A stretch of DNA of 64,000 bases, from positions 28-64,027 of the forward strand of contig NZ_OPYN01000098.1 of the NCBI RefSeq assembly GCF_900277125.1. The letters are read 5' to 3'. Below, in pieces: positions 33,846 through 43,132 of the stretch. Position 1 is the stretch's first letter. Every line of letters begins with the position of its first letter. Made by a program: the position numbers and the translations under genes. The notes under the pieces were generated by a model, which did no database searches, was not told the DNA's origin, and worked only from the letters and a program-made list of their open reading frames with translations. This stretch comes from Pseudomonas inefficax. Lineage in GTDB: Bacteria; Pseudomonadota; Gammaproteobacteria; Pseudomonadales; Pseudomonadaceae.

Positions 33846-34136
33846 ATGCCGCGCCCTGCCTGGTCCCTGTATGCCTACCAACTGATCGAGCCTGATGAGC
33901 AGCTCGACCTGTTTGCCTGCCAGGAAATCCGCGTTCACCTCGTGGCCCGTCAGCTCGAGCTGGGCGTACCGGCCGATCGCACGCTGTGCGGTGGCCTGCT
34001 GCCGGCGCAACCGCGGTGGTCGGGGGTGCCGCGCTCGATCTACCGCGACGGCCGCCTGTGCGACCTGTGCCGCGCCATCCTCGATGCCCAGCGGCGCGGC
34101 ATGCGCCCGGTGTGGCCGGAGCTGCAGGGTAGCTGA
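33846..34136 (+). CDS. Hypothetical protein with cysteine pair
   Basis: 96 residues, cytosolic by look. A C-terminal half carries LCGG and LCDLC, which could bind metal or form a disulfide. I do not recognise the family. The ATG lacks a clear ribosome site, and an upstream ATG at 33816 would add ten residues. Follows tesA after 58 bases on the same strand. Confidence 0.55.
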   Translation: MPRPAWSLYAYQLIEPDEQLDLFACQEIRVHLVARQLELGVPADRTLCGGLLPAQPRWSGVPRSIYRDGRLCDLCRAILDAQRRGMRPVWPELQGS

Positions 34137-34247
34137 ACACCGCACCTTTCATCATCTGAAACGCTTGCATGGCGCCAATGCCTCCCGCTTGCATCGGCGC
34201 GGGTGTACAATCGATCCTCTTGACCCACCTTTCGAAGGATTTACCGG

Positions 34248-35225
34248 ATGTTGCCGCGCTTTCCTGCCGTCACCCGTAGCCTGTCCCTGGCCGCCCTGCT
34301 GGTAGCAGGCCCCGCTGCTGCGCTGGAGCTGCCACTGCCACCACCCGGTGAAGACATCATCGGCCAGGTGCAGGTGATCAAGGCAAAGTACGAGGACACG
34401 TTCGCCGATATCGGCACTGCCAACGACCTCGGCTACCTGGAAATGATCGCCGCCAACCCGGGGGTGGACCCATGGCTGCCAGGTGCCGGCACCGAGATCA
34501 TTCTGCCGACCCGCTACATCCTGCCGCCTGGCCCGCGTGAGGGCATCGTCATCAACCTGGCCGAGTACCGCCTGTACTACTTCCCGAAAGGGCAGAACGT
34601 GGTGCATACCTTCCCGCTGGGGATCGGCCGTGAAGGTTGGGGGTCGCCGATCGCCAATACCAAGATCACCGCCAAGACGCCGAACCCGACCTGGACCCCG
34701 CCAGCGTCGATCCGTGCCGAGCACGCGGCTGACGGCGACATCCTGCCGAGCGTGGTGCCGGCCGGCCCGGACAACCCGCTGGGGCCGTTCAAGTTCACCC
34801 TCGGCGTGCCGGGCTACCTGATCCATGGTTCGAACAAGAAGTTCGGCATTGGCATGCGTACCAGCCACGGTTGCTTCCGCATGCTCAACAACAACGTGCT
34901 GGAGTTGTCGAAGATGGTCCCGGTGGGTACGCCGGTGCGCATCATCAACGAGCCCTACAAGTTCGGTATCAGTGGCGGCAAGGTCTATCTGGAGGCGCAC
35001 ACGCCGCTGGACGACCAGGGTAATCCGTCGGTGGTCGATAAACACACTGCTGTTATCAACGCCTTGCTCAAGCGTGAGGATCTGGCCAATAACCTGCGCA
35101 TGAACTGGGACATGGTGCGTGACGTGGTGGCCGCGGAAGATGGCATGCCGGTGGAAATTGCCGTGCCGACTGAAAACCAGGGTGGCGCACCGATGGTTTC
35201 GAGCATTCCGCCCGAACTGCAGTAA
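34248..35225 (+). CDS. L,D-transpeptidase (ErfK/YbiS/YcfS family)
   Basis: 325 residues. Sec signal peptide (about 1-25, cleavage near AAA-LE). A LysM-like segment (IGTANDLGYLEMIAANPGVDPW) precedes the YkuD catalytic domain with YLIHGSNKKFGIGMRTSHGCFRM, where Cys is the nucleophile. E. coli relatives link Braun lipoprotein to peptidoglycan. The Lpp-like OprI gene is the convergent neighbour, which supports that job here. GAAGGATT before the ATG. Confidence 0.93.
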   Translation: MLPRFPAVTRSLSLAALLVAGPAAALELPLPPPGEDIIGQVQVIKAKYEDTFADIGTANDLGYLEMIAANPGVDPWLPGAGTEIILPTRYILPPGPREGIVINLAEYRLYYFPKGQNVVHTFPLGIGREGWGSPIANTKITAKTPNPTWTPPASIRAEHAADGDILPSVVPAGPDNPLGPFKFTLGVPGYLIHGSNKKFGIGMRTSHGCFRMLNNNVLELSKMVPVGTPVRIINEPYKFGISGGKVYLEAHTPLDDQGNPSVVDKHTAVINALLKREDLANNLRMNWDMVRDVVAAEDGMPVEIAVPTENQGGAPMVSSIPPELQ

Positions 35226-35244
35226 GGTAATTGCGACACACCCG

Positions 35245-35268
35245 GGCCTGCCTTAGTGCAGGCCTTTT
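35245..35268 (+). terminator. Terminator of the L,D-transpeptidase gene
   Basis: GGCCTGC/GCAGGCC stem with loop CTTAGT, followed by TTTTCGTTT. Confidence 0.85.
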
Positions 35269-35303
35269 CGTTTCTGCCTGGCGCGTTTGCCTTGTGCGCG
35301 GGC

Positions 35304-35336
35304 AATAAAAAAGCCGACCCACAAGTGGGTCGGCTC
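35304..35336 (-). terminator. Terminator of oprI
   Basis: On the minus strand a perfect AGCCGACCCAC/GTGGGTCGGCT stem with a two-base loop is followed by six T and ATTG. Strong, as expected for a very abundant transcript. Confidence 0.92.
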
Positions 35337-35357
35337 CATAACAATCCGTGAGGATTA

Positions 35358-35609
35358 TTACTTGCGGCTGGCTTTGTCCAGCATACGCAGAGCGCGCTCG
35401 TTGGCTTCGTCAGCGGTCTGCTGAGCCTTCTGAGCGGCTGCCAGTGCGTCGTCAGCCTTACGGTAGGCTTCGTCTGCACGAGCTTGAGCGCGAGCTGCTG
35501 CGTCTTCAGTCGCAGTCAGACGAGCTTCGGTTTCTTTGGATACGCTGCTGCAACCGGTAGCCAGAACTGCGGCCAGAGCCAGAGCAGAGAATTTCAGAAC
35601 GTTGTTCAT
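35358..35609 (-). CDS. oprI: Major outer-membrane lipoprotein OprI
   Basis: 83 residues, exactly OprI length. Lipobox ATGC with lipidated Cys20, then a heptad-rich Ala helix ([20 protein letters not shown] onward) for trimer formation, ending in DKASRK whose terminal Lys can be joined to peptidoglycan. One of the most abundant proteins of pseudomonads. AAGGGGAA sits before the ATG at 35609. Confidence 0.98.
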   Translation of the reverse strand: MNNVLKFSALALAAVLATGCSSVSKETEARLTATEDAAARAQARADEAYRKADDALAAAQKAQQTADEANERALRMLDKASRK

Positions 35610-35676
35610 CGTGTTCCCCTTCAAGGACTTTCTATTAAATAGCCATCTCTCGGAAAAGAGAAACTGGCCGGCGTAC

Positions 35677-35704
35677 ATAGTACCCATTACTTGTAGTAAG
35701 TAAA
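35677..35704 (-). promoter_or_regulatory. Promoter of oprI
   Basis: On the minus strand TTTACT (35704-35699), 16-base spacer, TACTAT (35682-35677). The leader is about 60 bases and A/T-rich sequence lies upstream to about 35860. Confidence 0.55.
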
Positions 35705-35948
35705 CTGACTAAGCGCAAGAACTGCAAAAAAAATGTTGCTTGACGCCCTTCCGACAAGATTTGCGACACGCTTGTGAAAAAAACGTCCAGGGTTCGCAAG
35801 CGACTGTAGTACAGGAACTTTTTTGTTGAACTAAGGGTGACTTTAACTGTCCTTCAGCGTCTTAAGCCCTAGTACATCCGGTGGCTGCCGGGCAGGCAGG
35901 CAAGAATGGCACTTGGCTGCATTTTCGCCATTTTTAACCGCCACCACC

Positions 35949-35978
35949 TTGAGCAATCCCGCCTGCGGCGCCTACTAT
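35949..35978 (+). promoter_or_regulatory. Candidate promoter of the small acetyltransferase gene
   Basis: TTGAGC (35949-35954), 18-base spacer, TACTAT (35973-35978). The leader would be about 130 bases; it holds no clear hairpin. The rest of the 500-base gap from oprI is A/T-rich promoter DNA without a visible gene. Confidence 0.5.
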
Positions 35979-36117
35979 CTTGTGAGTGCCAGGGGATCCG
36001 AACGATTGCAATCGTCCAGTGGTCGAAGGGGCAACAGGTGGCGTAGAGGATTCTGTGCCGGATAAACCACCATCGGTTAAGGTATGGGTCTGCCGAGAAG
36101 ACCTGCGAGGAGTAGTG

Positions 36118-36399
36118 ATGAGCGAAGCGCTGACCATCCACCATGACCAGGCCGGTCATCAGTTCGAGACCAATGTGGACGGACATCGTGCCTATCTGAC
36201 GTACATGGACCTGGGCAAGCAGACGCTGGACATCTATCGCACCTTCGTACCCAACGCCCTGCGCGGCCGCGGGATTGCTGCCGCCCTGACCGAACGGGCC
36301 CTGGAGTATGCTGAACAGATGGGCTACACGGTGATTCCGTCCTGCTCGTACGTGGAGCGCTACATGGAGCGCCAGCAGCGGCATTCGAGCAAGGTCTGA
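36118..36399 (+). CDS. Small GNAT-like N-acetyltransferase (YjdJ type)
   Basis: 93 residues, the compact GCN5-related fold. The acetyl-CoA loop reads FVPNALRGRGIAAALTERALEYA, and IPSCSYVERYM near the end is the family's second block. Substrate unknown. GAGGAG seven bases before the ATG supports this start over a longer frame at 35986. Confidence 0.85.
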   Translation: MSEALTIHHDQAGHQFETNVDGHRAYLTYMDLGKQTLDIYRTFVPNALRGRGIAAALTERALEYAEQMGYTVIPSCSYVERYMERQQRHSSKV

Positions 36400-36412
36400 T
36401 TCTGTAAAAAAA

Positions 36413-36520
36413 AGCGGGGCCGCTTCGCGCCCCATCGCGACACAAGGCCGCTCCTACAGGAAATCGCATAACCCTGTAGGAGCGGCCTTGTGTCGCGATG
36501 GGGCGCGAAGCGGCCCCGCT
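36413..36520. repeat. Perfect 48-base inverted repeat (GGCCTTGTGTCGCGA type)
   Basis: Arms 36413-36460 and 36473-36520 are exact reverse complements with a 12-base loop. An A7 run precedes and CTTT follows, so the element also resembles a two-way terminator between the convergent acetyltransferase and aroF genes. Confidence 0.92.
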
Positions 36521-36530
36521 CTTTATCGCA

Positions 36531-37607
36531 TCAGCCGCGCTTACGCTGCGGCAGCACATCCTTCAGCTTGGCCCGCATGCTGCGCAGGGTCTTCTCGGTA
36601 GCCGACCAGTCGATGCAGGCATCGGTGATCGACACGCCGTACTGCAGCTCGTCCAGGTTCTTCGGAATCGATTGGCAGCCCCAGTTCAGGTGGCTCTCGA
36701 CCATCAGGCCGATGATCGACTGGTTGCCTTCGAGGATCTGGTTGGCGACGTTCTCCATCACCAGCGGTTGCAGGGCCGGGTCCTTGTTGGAGTTGGCGTG
36801 GCTGCAGTCGACCATGATGTTGGCCTTAATCTTGGCCTTGGCCAGGTCCTGCTCGCAAAGGGCGACGCTGACCGAGTCGTAGTTCGGCTTGCCGTTGCCA
36901 CCGCGCAGCACCACGTGGCCGTACGGGTTGCCCTTGGTGGTGACGATCGAGACACCGCCTTCCTGGTTGATGCCGAGGAAGCGGTGCGGCTTGGAAACCG
37001 ACTGCAGGGCGTTGATGGCGACGGTCAGGCCGCCGTCGGTGCCGTTCTTGAAGCCGACCGCCGAGGACAGGCCCGAAGCCATTTCGCGGTGGGTCTGCGA
37101 TTCGGTGGTGCGGGCGCCGATGGCCGACCAGCTGATCAGGTCCTGCAGGTACTGCGGGGAAATCGGATCGAGCGCTTCGGTGGCGGTTGGCAGGCCCATT
37201 TCGGCCAGGTCCAGCAGCAGCTTGCGGCCGATGTGCAGGCCATCCTGGATCTTGAACGAGTCATCCAGGTACGGGTCGTTGATCAGGCCTTTCCAGCCGA
37301 CGGTGGTGCGCGGCTTTTCGAAATACACGCGCATGACCAGGTACAGCGTGTCGGACACTTCCTCGGCCAGCACCTTCAGGCGCTCGGCGTACTCGTGGGC
37401 GGCCTTGATGTCGTGGATCGAGCAAGGGCCGACCACGACGAACAGGCGATGGTCCTTGCCGTCGAGAATATTGCGCACCACTTCACGGCCGGCAGTCACG
37501 GTCTGCAGGGCCTTGGCGCTGAGGGGGATTTCCTTCTTGAGCTGATCGGGGGTGATCAGGGTCTCGTTGGAGGCAACGTTCAAGTCATCGATCGGTAAAT
37601 CAGCCAT
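36531..37607 (-). CDS. aroF: 3-deoxy-7-phosphoheptulonate synthase, class I
   Basis: 358 residues. First step of the shikimate pathway: phosphoenolpyruvate plus erythrose 4-phosphate to DAHP. AroFGH-type motifs: VVVGPCSIHD, MRVYFEKPRTTVGWKGLINDP, GARTTESQTHREMASGLS, MVDCSHANSNKD. Which aromatic amino acid inhibits it cannot be fixed by eye; P. putida annotates the syntenic gene aroF. Start at 37607 gives MADLPIDDLNVASNE; the longer frame runs into the promoter region. Confidence 0.95.
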   Translation of the reverse strand: MADLPIDDLNVASNETLITPDQLKKEIPLSAKALQTVTAGREVVRNILDGKDHRLFVVVGPCSIHDIKAAHEYAERLKVLAEEVSDTLYLVMRVYFEKPRTTVGWKGLINDPYLDDSFKIQDGLHIGRKLLLDLAEMGLPTATEALDPISPQYLQDLISWSAIGARTTESQTHREMASGLSSAVGFKNGTDGGLTVAINALQSVSKPHRFLGINQEGGVSIVTTKGNPYGHVVLRGGNGKPNYDSVSVALCEQDLAKAKIKANIMVDCSHANSNKDPALQPLVMENVANQILEGNQSIIGLMVESHLNWGCQSIPKNLDELQYGVSITDACIDWSATEKTLRSMRAKLKDVLPQRKRG

Positions 37608-37838
37608 CGTGTTACTCGTCAGGTCACGGTGCCGGCCGCCAACTATCCCCGTGCGGCCCAGCAGCAAGAATAATCGCAGCGGGGAGCCGAACCTTAGCGC
37701 GTTACAGGTGGCGCGACAATGGGCTGGGCCCAGTCCGTGTGGGGTTTTTCCGAGATGGCAGGTGTTTGCCATGCATGGGCTGCCCAGCGCTGCGCAACCT
37801 GTGTAAAAAGAGGGCTGACTTTATACCTGGAGATCGGC

Positions 37839-38786
37839 ATGCATCCGCACACACCACGTATCGGCATCATCGGCAGTGGCGCCATCGGCGGCTTCTATGG
37901 GTTGATGCTGGCCCGAGCCGGCTTCGATGTGCATTTTCTGTTGCGCAGCGAGTACGAGGTTGTCCGCGAGCAGGGGGTTACCGTGGAAAGTGCCGTGCAT
38001 GGCAACTTGCAGATAAAGGTGCAGGCCTATGCCAGTGCCGCCGACATGCCGCCCTGCGACTGGCTGCTGGTGGGAGCCAAGGCCACCAGCAATGACCAGT
38101 TGGCGCCGCTGATCGTGCAGGCGGCCGCACCGGGTGCCAAGGTGGTGCTGCTGCAGAACGGCCTGGGCGTGGAGGAGCAGTTGCGCCCGGCCTTGCGCAG
38201 CGATATGCACCTGCTGGGCGGCCTGTGTTTCATCTGCGTCAACCGCCAGGCGCCCGGCGTGGTCCGCCACCAGGCCCTGGGGGCGGTCAACCTCGGCTAC
38301 CACAGCGGGCCGGCCAGCGATGGCGGTGCCGCGTTGGTCAATGAAGGCGTGGGGCTGTTCCGGGCCGCAGGTATCGACTCGCAGGCCATGCCCGACCTGG
38401 CCCAGGCACGCTGGCAGAAGCTGGTGTGGAACGTGCCCTATAACGGCCTGTCGGTGCTGCTCGGTGCCAGCACCACGCCGCTGATGGCCGACAGCCATGC
38501 TCGCGCCCTGATCCAGGCCTTGATGGCCGAGGTGGTGCAGGGTGCGGCCGCGTGTGGCCATGTGTTACCCGAGGGGTATGCCGAGCACCTGTTCCAGGTG
38601 ACCGAGCGCATGCCCGACTACTGGCCCAGCATGTACCACGACCATGTCCACAAGCGCCCGCTGGAACTGCAGGCTATCTATGCCGAGCCGTTGGCACAGG
38701 CGCGCGCGGCAGGCTGCCGCTTGCCGCGCATGGAGATGCTGTACCAGGCGCTGGCTTTCATCGACCGAGGTGCACAGCCTCGCTGA
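37839..38786 (+). CDS. panE: 2-dehydropantoate 2-reductase (ketopantoate reductase)
   Basis: 315 residues. N-terminal NADP-binding fold with GIIGSGAIGGFYG, then LLVGAKATSNDQ and LLQNGLGVEE, catalytic Lys in ARWQKLVWNVPYNGL, and C-terminal helical ApbA domain. Makes pantoate for coenzyme A. GGAGA lies before the ATG at 37839. Some family members act on other 2-oxo acids, so the role is likely rather than certain. Divergent from aroF across 230 bases. Confidence 0.88.
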   Translation: MHPHTPRIGIIGSGAIGGFYGLMLARAGFDVHFLLRSEYEVVREQGVTVESAVHGNLQIKVQAYASAADMPPCDWLLVGAKATSNDQLAPLIVQAAAPGAKVVLLQNGLGVEEQLRPALRSDMHLLGGLCFICVNRQAPGVVRHQALGAVNLGYHSGPASDGGAALVNEGVGLFRAAGIDSQAMPDLAQARWQKLVWNVPYNGLSVLLGASTTPLMADSHARALIQALMAEVVQGAAACGHVLPEGYAEHLFQVTERMPDYWPSMYHDHVHKRPLELQAIYAEPLAQARAAGCRLPRMEMLYQALAFIDRGAQPR

Positions 38787-38826
38787 GCGTGGCTTTGGTC
38801 CTGCCGGGGCTCTCTAGCCCGCGTCG

Positions 38827-38866
38827 GCAGCGCGCCGGACGGCAAAGCGTGCGTCCGGCGCGCTGC
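38827..38866. terminator. GC-rich hairpin after panE
   Basis: Perfect 15-base arms 38827-38841 and 38852-38866, ten-base loop. No T run. It ends 44 bases before the next gene, so it may limit read-through or stabilise the panE mRNA. Confidence 0.55.
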
Positions 38867-38910
38867 TAAGCTGAAGCTTGCCCTGCCGCAGCGGCAGTCG
38901 AGGAGGTCGA

Positions 38911-39408
38911 ATGATCCACTCCATGCTGTACGCCACCGACCTCGGTGTCTACGCCCCTTTTGTCATGCAACACGCGCTGGCGCTGGCGCGCACTTTCGGC
39001 GCCGAGTTGTATGTGATCCACGCGGTAGAGCCCATGGGCCAGTTCGCTGAATCTCTGCTGCAAAGCTACCTCGATGAACAGACGCTCGATCAGTTGCACA
39101 GCCAGGGGGTGAACACGGTGATGGCCAATATCGAGCAGCGTGTGCTGGAAAACTTTCGCGACGAACTGGGCGAGGAGGCCGACCTGGCGGTGATCAAGGC
39201 AGTGCGGGTGCGCCAGGGTGACCCGGCGCAGGTGATCCTCGACCAGGCGCAGCGGCTGAGCGTCGACCTGCTGATTTTCGGCAGCCACAGTGCTGGCGCC
39301 GGCGTGGATGTGCCATTGGGGCGCACGGCGGTAAGGCTGCTGCAGCTGTCGCCGGTACCGGTGTACATGGTGCCGCTGGCACAGCATTTGGGGCGTAGGA
39401 AAGCATGA
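38911..39408 (+). CDS. Universal stress protein (UspA family)
   Basis: 165 residues, one USP domain: MIHSMLYATDLGVYAPFVMQ at the start and VDLLIFGSHSAG...VPLGRTAVRLLQLSPVPVYMVP at the end. The ATP-binding G-x2-G-x9-G(S/T) motif is only partly kept (GSHSAGAGVDVPLGRTA), so ATP binding is uncertain. GAGGAGG precedes the ATG. Confidence 0.9.
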   Translation: MIHSMLYATDLGVYAPFVMQHALALARTFGAELYVIHAVEPMGQFAESLLQSYLDEQTLDQLHSQGVNTVMANIEQRVLENFRDELGEEADLAVIKAVRVRQGDPAQVILDQAQRLSVDLLIFGSHSAGAGVDVPLGRTAVRLLQLSPVPVYMVPLAQHLGRRKA

Positions 39409-39448
39409 AGATGGCTGTAGGCCATTTCGCGCGGCATGTAACAAAATA

Positions 39449-40511
<1,063 letters not shown>

Positions 40512-40523
40512 TCCTGGAATACT

Positions 40524-40640
40524 GGGGCTGCTTCGCGGCCCATCGCCGGCAAGCCGGCTCCCACAGGGTTAGCGTTGCCTGTGGGCTTGTGACACTCCTG
40601 TGGGAGCTGGCTTGCCGGCGATGGGCTGTGAAACAGCCCC
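40524..40640. repeat. REP inverted pair between cysB and cysH
   Basis: Units of the GCTGGCTTGCCGGCGAT type face each other. Outer flanks add GGGGCTGCTTCGC / GTGAAACAGCCCC stems. Confidence 0.88.
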
Positions 40641-40647
40641 GGCTATC

Positions 40648-41382
40648 TCAAGCCTTGCTGATCAGGTTGCCAGCGTGCAGCCCGCATTCCTTCTGCGTCG
40701 ACTCTTCCCACCACCAACGCCCTTCACGTTCATGCTGGTTTGGCAACACCGGCCGGGTGCAGGGCTCGCAGCCAATGCTGATGAAGCCGCGCTCGTGCAG
40801 GCTGTTGTACGGCAGTTCCAGCATACGGATATAGCCCCACACTTCCTCGCTGGTCATCTGCGCCAACGGGTTGAACTTGTACAGGGTGCGCTCGGGGGTA
40901 GAGAAGGCGCTGTCGATTTCCACTGCCGCCACCTGGCTACGAGTGCCCGGGCTCTGGTCGCGGCGCTGACCGGTGGCCCAGGCGCTGACGGTGGCAAGCT
41001 TGCGACGCAGCGGCTCGATCTTGCGGATGCCGCAGCACTCGCCATGGCCGTCCTTGTAGAAGCTGAACAGGCCCTTTTCCTTGACGAACGGGTCAAGCTT
41101 GGCGCGGTCGGGGCTGAGAATTTCGATCGGCAGGTTGTACTGCTCGCGGACCTGGTCGATGAACCGGTAGGTCTCCGGGTGCAGGCGGCCGGTGTCGAGG
41201 CTGAACACCTTGACCTGCTTGTTCAGCTTCCAGGCCATGTCCACCAGCACCACGTCCTCGGCGCCGCTGAAGGAGATCCACAGGTCATCACCGAAGTGCT
41301 CGAAGGCAAGCTTGAGGATATCCTGCGGGGACTTGTTGGCATAGGTCGCGGCCAGGGCGGCGACGTCGAAGGGTTGGCTCAT
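40648..41382 (-). CDS. cysH: Assimilatory adenylylsulfate (APS) reductase
   Basis: 244 residues. Reduces APS to sulfite with thioredoxin. The paired cysteines GECCGIRK and GCEPCTRP bind a [4Fe-4S] cluster, which marks the APS-type rather than the cluster-free PAPS-type enzyme. The catalytic Cys is in the C-terminal KECGLH. Nucleotide loop [10 protein letters not shown]. Convergent with cysB, its likely regulator. Confidence 0.96.
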   Translation of the reverse strand: MSQPFDVAALAATYANKSPQDILKLAFEHFGDDLWISFSGAEDVVLVDMAWKLNKQVKVFSLDTGRLHPETYRFIDQVREQYNLPIEILSPDRAKLDPFVKEKGLFSFYKDGHGECCGIRKIEPLRRKLATVSAWATGQRRDQSPGTRSQVAAVEIDSAFSTPERTLYKFNPLAQMTSEEVWGYIRMLELPYNSLHERGFISIGCEPCTRPVLPNQHEREGRWWWEESTQKECGLHAGNLISKA

Positions 41383-41468
41383 CAGGCGGTTTCCATCTTG
41401 GCTGTGGCGCTGTGCGCTCGTAGTGAGGTGATGGTAACAAAAAATGGCGGGGTAGACGGGCCGATATC

Positions 41469-41571
41469 GGCGGCGCCTGCTTCGCGGGTAAACCCGCTCC
41501 CACAGGTATGATGCAGCCCTTCAGATATGCACAGAACCTGTGGGAGCGGGTTTACCCGCGAAGAATCCGCC
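41469..41571. repeat. REP inverted pair between cysH and pabB
   Basis: GCGGGTTTACCCGC-type units face each other. The pair lies in the cysH promoter side and at the pabB 3' end. Confidence 0.9.
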
Positions 41572-41576
41572 ACCGA

Positions 41577-42920
41577 TCACAAGCCTTGCAAGGTCTCCAT
41601 CAACACCCGCACCTTGGCAATCGACTCTTCATATTCGGCCTGCCACTCGGAGTCGGCCACCACCGCGCCGCCGCCCCAGCAGCTGACCTGCCCACCCTTG
41701 ACCAGCAGGCTGCGAATGGCAATCGAACTGTCCATCTCGCCGCGCACATCCACGTAGAGCAGTGAGCCGCAGTACAGCGCCCGGCGCGCCGGCTCCAGTT
41801 CGTCGATGATCTGCATGGCACGGATCTTCGGCGCGCCGGTGATCGAACCGCCGGGGAAGCTGTCGCCGATCAGGTCAAGGGCATCCTTGTCGCTGGCCAG
41901 CTGGCCGGTGATGCTGCTGACCAGGTGGTGCACATTGGGGTAGCTCTCCAGGCTGAACAGCTCCGGCACCTTTACCGAGCCGATCTCGCAGGTACGCCCC
42001 AGGTCGTTGCGCAGCAGGTCGACAATCATCAGGTTTTCCGAGCGATCCTTGGGGCTATGCAGCAGCTCCTCGGCATTGCGCATGTCTTCGGCCGGGTTGC
42101 TGGCGCGCGGGCGGGTGCCCTTGATCGGCCGGGTTTCCACCTGGCGCTGGCTGACGCGGATGAAGCGCTCGGGCGAAAAGCTCAGCAGGGCGCTGCCGTC
42201 GGCCAGTTGCTGGTAGCCGGAGAAGGGGGTGGGGCAGGCTTTGCGCAGGGCCTGGTAAGCGTGCCACGGGTCGCCCTGGCAGGGCGCGCGGAAGCGCTGG
42301 GTAAGGTTGATCTGGTAGCAGTCGCCGGCCTGAATGTAGCGCTGCACCCGGTCAAAGGCGGCCTTGTACTGCTCGGGCTGAAGGTCGCCGGCCATCGGCG
42401 CAAGTAGCTGGAAGCTACCGTGTTCCGCGTTGTCGACACCTTCGAACAGGGCGATCAGGCGTTCCCGTTCGCTGCCCGGCAGGCTCGGGTGGAGCACCAG
42501 TTGGCTGGTCGCGCGCTGGTGGTCGGTAACCAGCGCCCAGGCATACAGGCCCAGTTGCGCATCTGGCAGGCCAAGGTCGTCCACCGCCTGGCTGGGCAGG
42601 TGTTCAAGCCGGCGGCCGAAGTCATAGCTCAGGTAGCCGATCAGACCGCCAGCAAACGGCAGTTCGCTGCCTGCGGGCAATTGGGCATGGCCTAGTTGGG
42701 CCAGGCCGGCGCGCAGGCGCTGGAGGAAGGTGCGGCCATCTTCGTCGGGCTGTGCCTGCAGGTGTTGCAGCGGCCAGGCGCTGAGCAGGTCGAAGCGCCC
42801 GCGCTCGGCGCCGGGGCGGGCGCTGTCCAGCAGGATCGCGCCGGGGGCCTGGCGCAGGCGAGCGAAATAGGCGGCAGGGTCGGGCTGGTAGGGCAGGGGG
42901 TGGAGCGTACAGGTCGGCAT
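41577..42920 (-). CDS. pabB: Aminodeoxychorismate synthase component I
   Basis: 447 residues. Converts chorismate and ammonia to 4-amino-4-deoxychorismate for folate. Chorismate-binding domain with PIKGTRPR, where Lys marks PabB rather than TrpE or PhnA, then LHSPKDRSENLMIVDLLRNDLGR, FPGGSITGAPKIRAM and CGSLLYVDVRGEMDSSIAIR. The glutaminase partner PabA is not in the window. No start conflict. Confidence 0.95.
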   Translation of the reverse strand: MPTCTLHPLPYQPDPAAYFARLRQAPGAILLDSARPGAERGRFDLLSAWPLQHLQAQPDEDGRTFLQRLRAGLAQLGHAQLPAGSELPFAGGLIGYLSYDFGRRLEHLPSQAVDDLGLPDAQLGLYAWALVTDHQRATSQLVLHPSLPGSERERLIALFEGVDNAEHGSFQLLAPMAGDLQPEQYKAAFDRVQRYIQAGDCYQINLTQRFRAPCQGDPWHAYQALRKACPTPFSGYQQLADGSALLSFSPERFIRVSQRQVETRPIKGTRPRASNPAEDMRNAEELLHSPKDRSENLMIVDLLRNDLGRTCEIGSVKVPELFSLESYPNVHHLVSSITGQLASDKDALDLIGDSFPGGSITGAPKIRAMQIIDELEPARRALYCGSLLYVDVRGEMDSSIAIRSLLVKGGQVSCWGGGAVVADSEWQAEYEESIAKVRVLMETLQGL

Positions 42921-43039
42921 CAGTGTGGACGGCGATGTAAAAGCGAGGAGGGCGATTGTAGACCTGTGCAGGAAATGCGCCTAGCTTTGTGGCGACATTC
43001 AAGCACTGGGTTTCGCCCTTGGGGCCGCCTCGCGGCTCG

Positions 43040-43105
43040 TTCGCAGCACAAGGCTGCTCCTACAGGATATTGCGTGATCCTGTAGGAGCAGCCTTGTGCT
43101 GCGAA
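43040..43105. repeat. Inverted repeat of the GCAGCCTTGTGCTGCGAA type
   Basis: Perfect 29-base arms 43040-43068 and 43077-43105 with an eight-base loop, between pabB and the ATP-grasp gene. Confidence 0.92.
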
Positions 43106-43132
43106 TGGGCTGCTGGGCAGCCCTTGGCGATT

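Noticed and set aside
34189..34211. Promoter TTGCAT / TACAAT before the L,D-transpeptidase
   Set aside because: The -10 box is good but the spacer is only 11 bases and no other -35 box fits.
37608..37838. Leader-peptide attenuator in front of aroF
   Set aside because: The upstream frame has no run of aromatic codons and no terminator and anti-terminator pair is visible.
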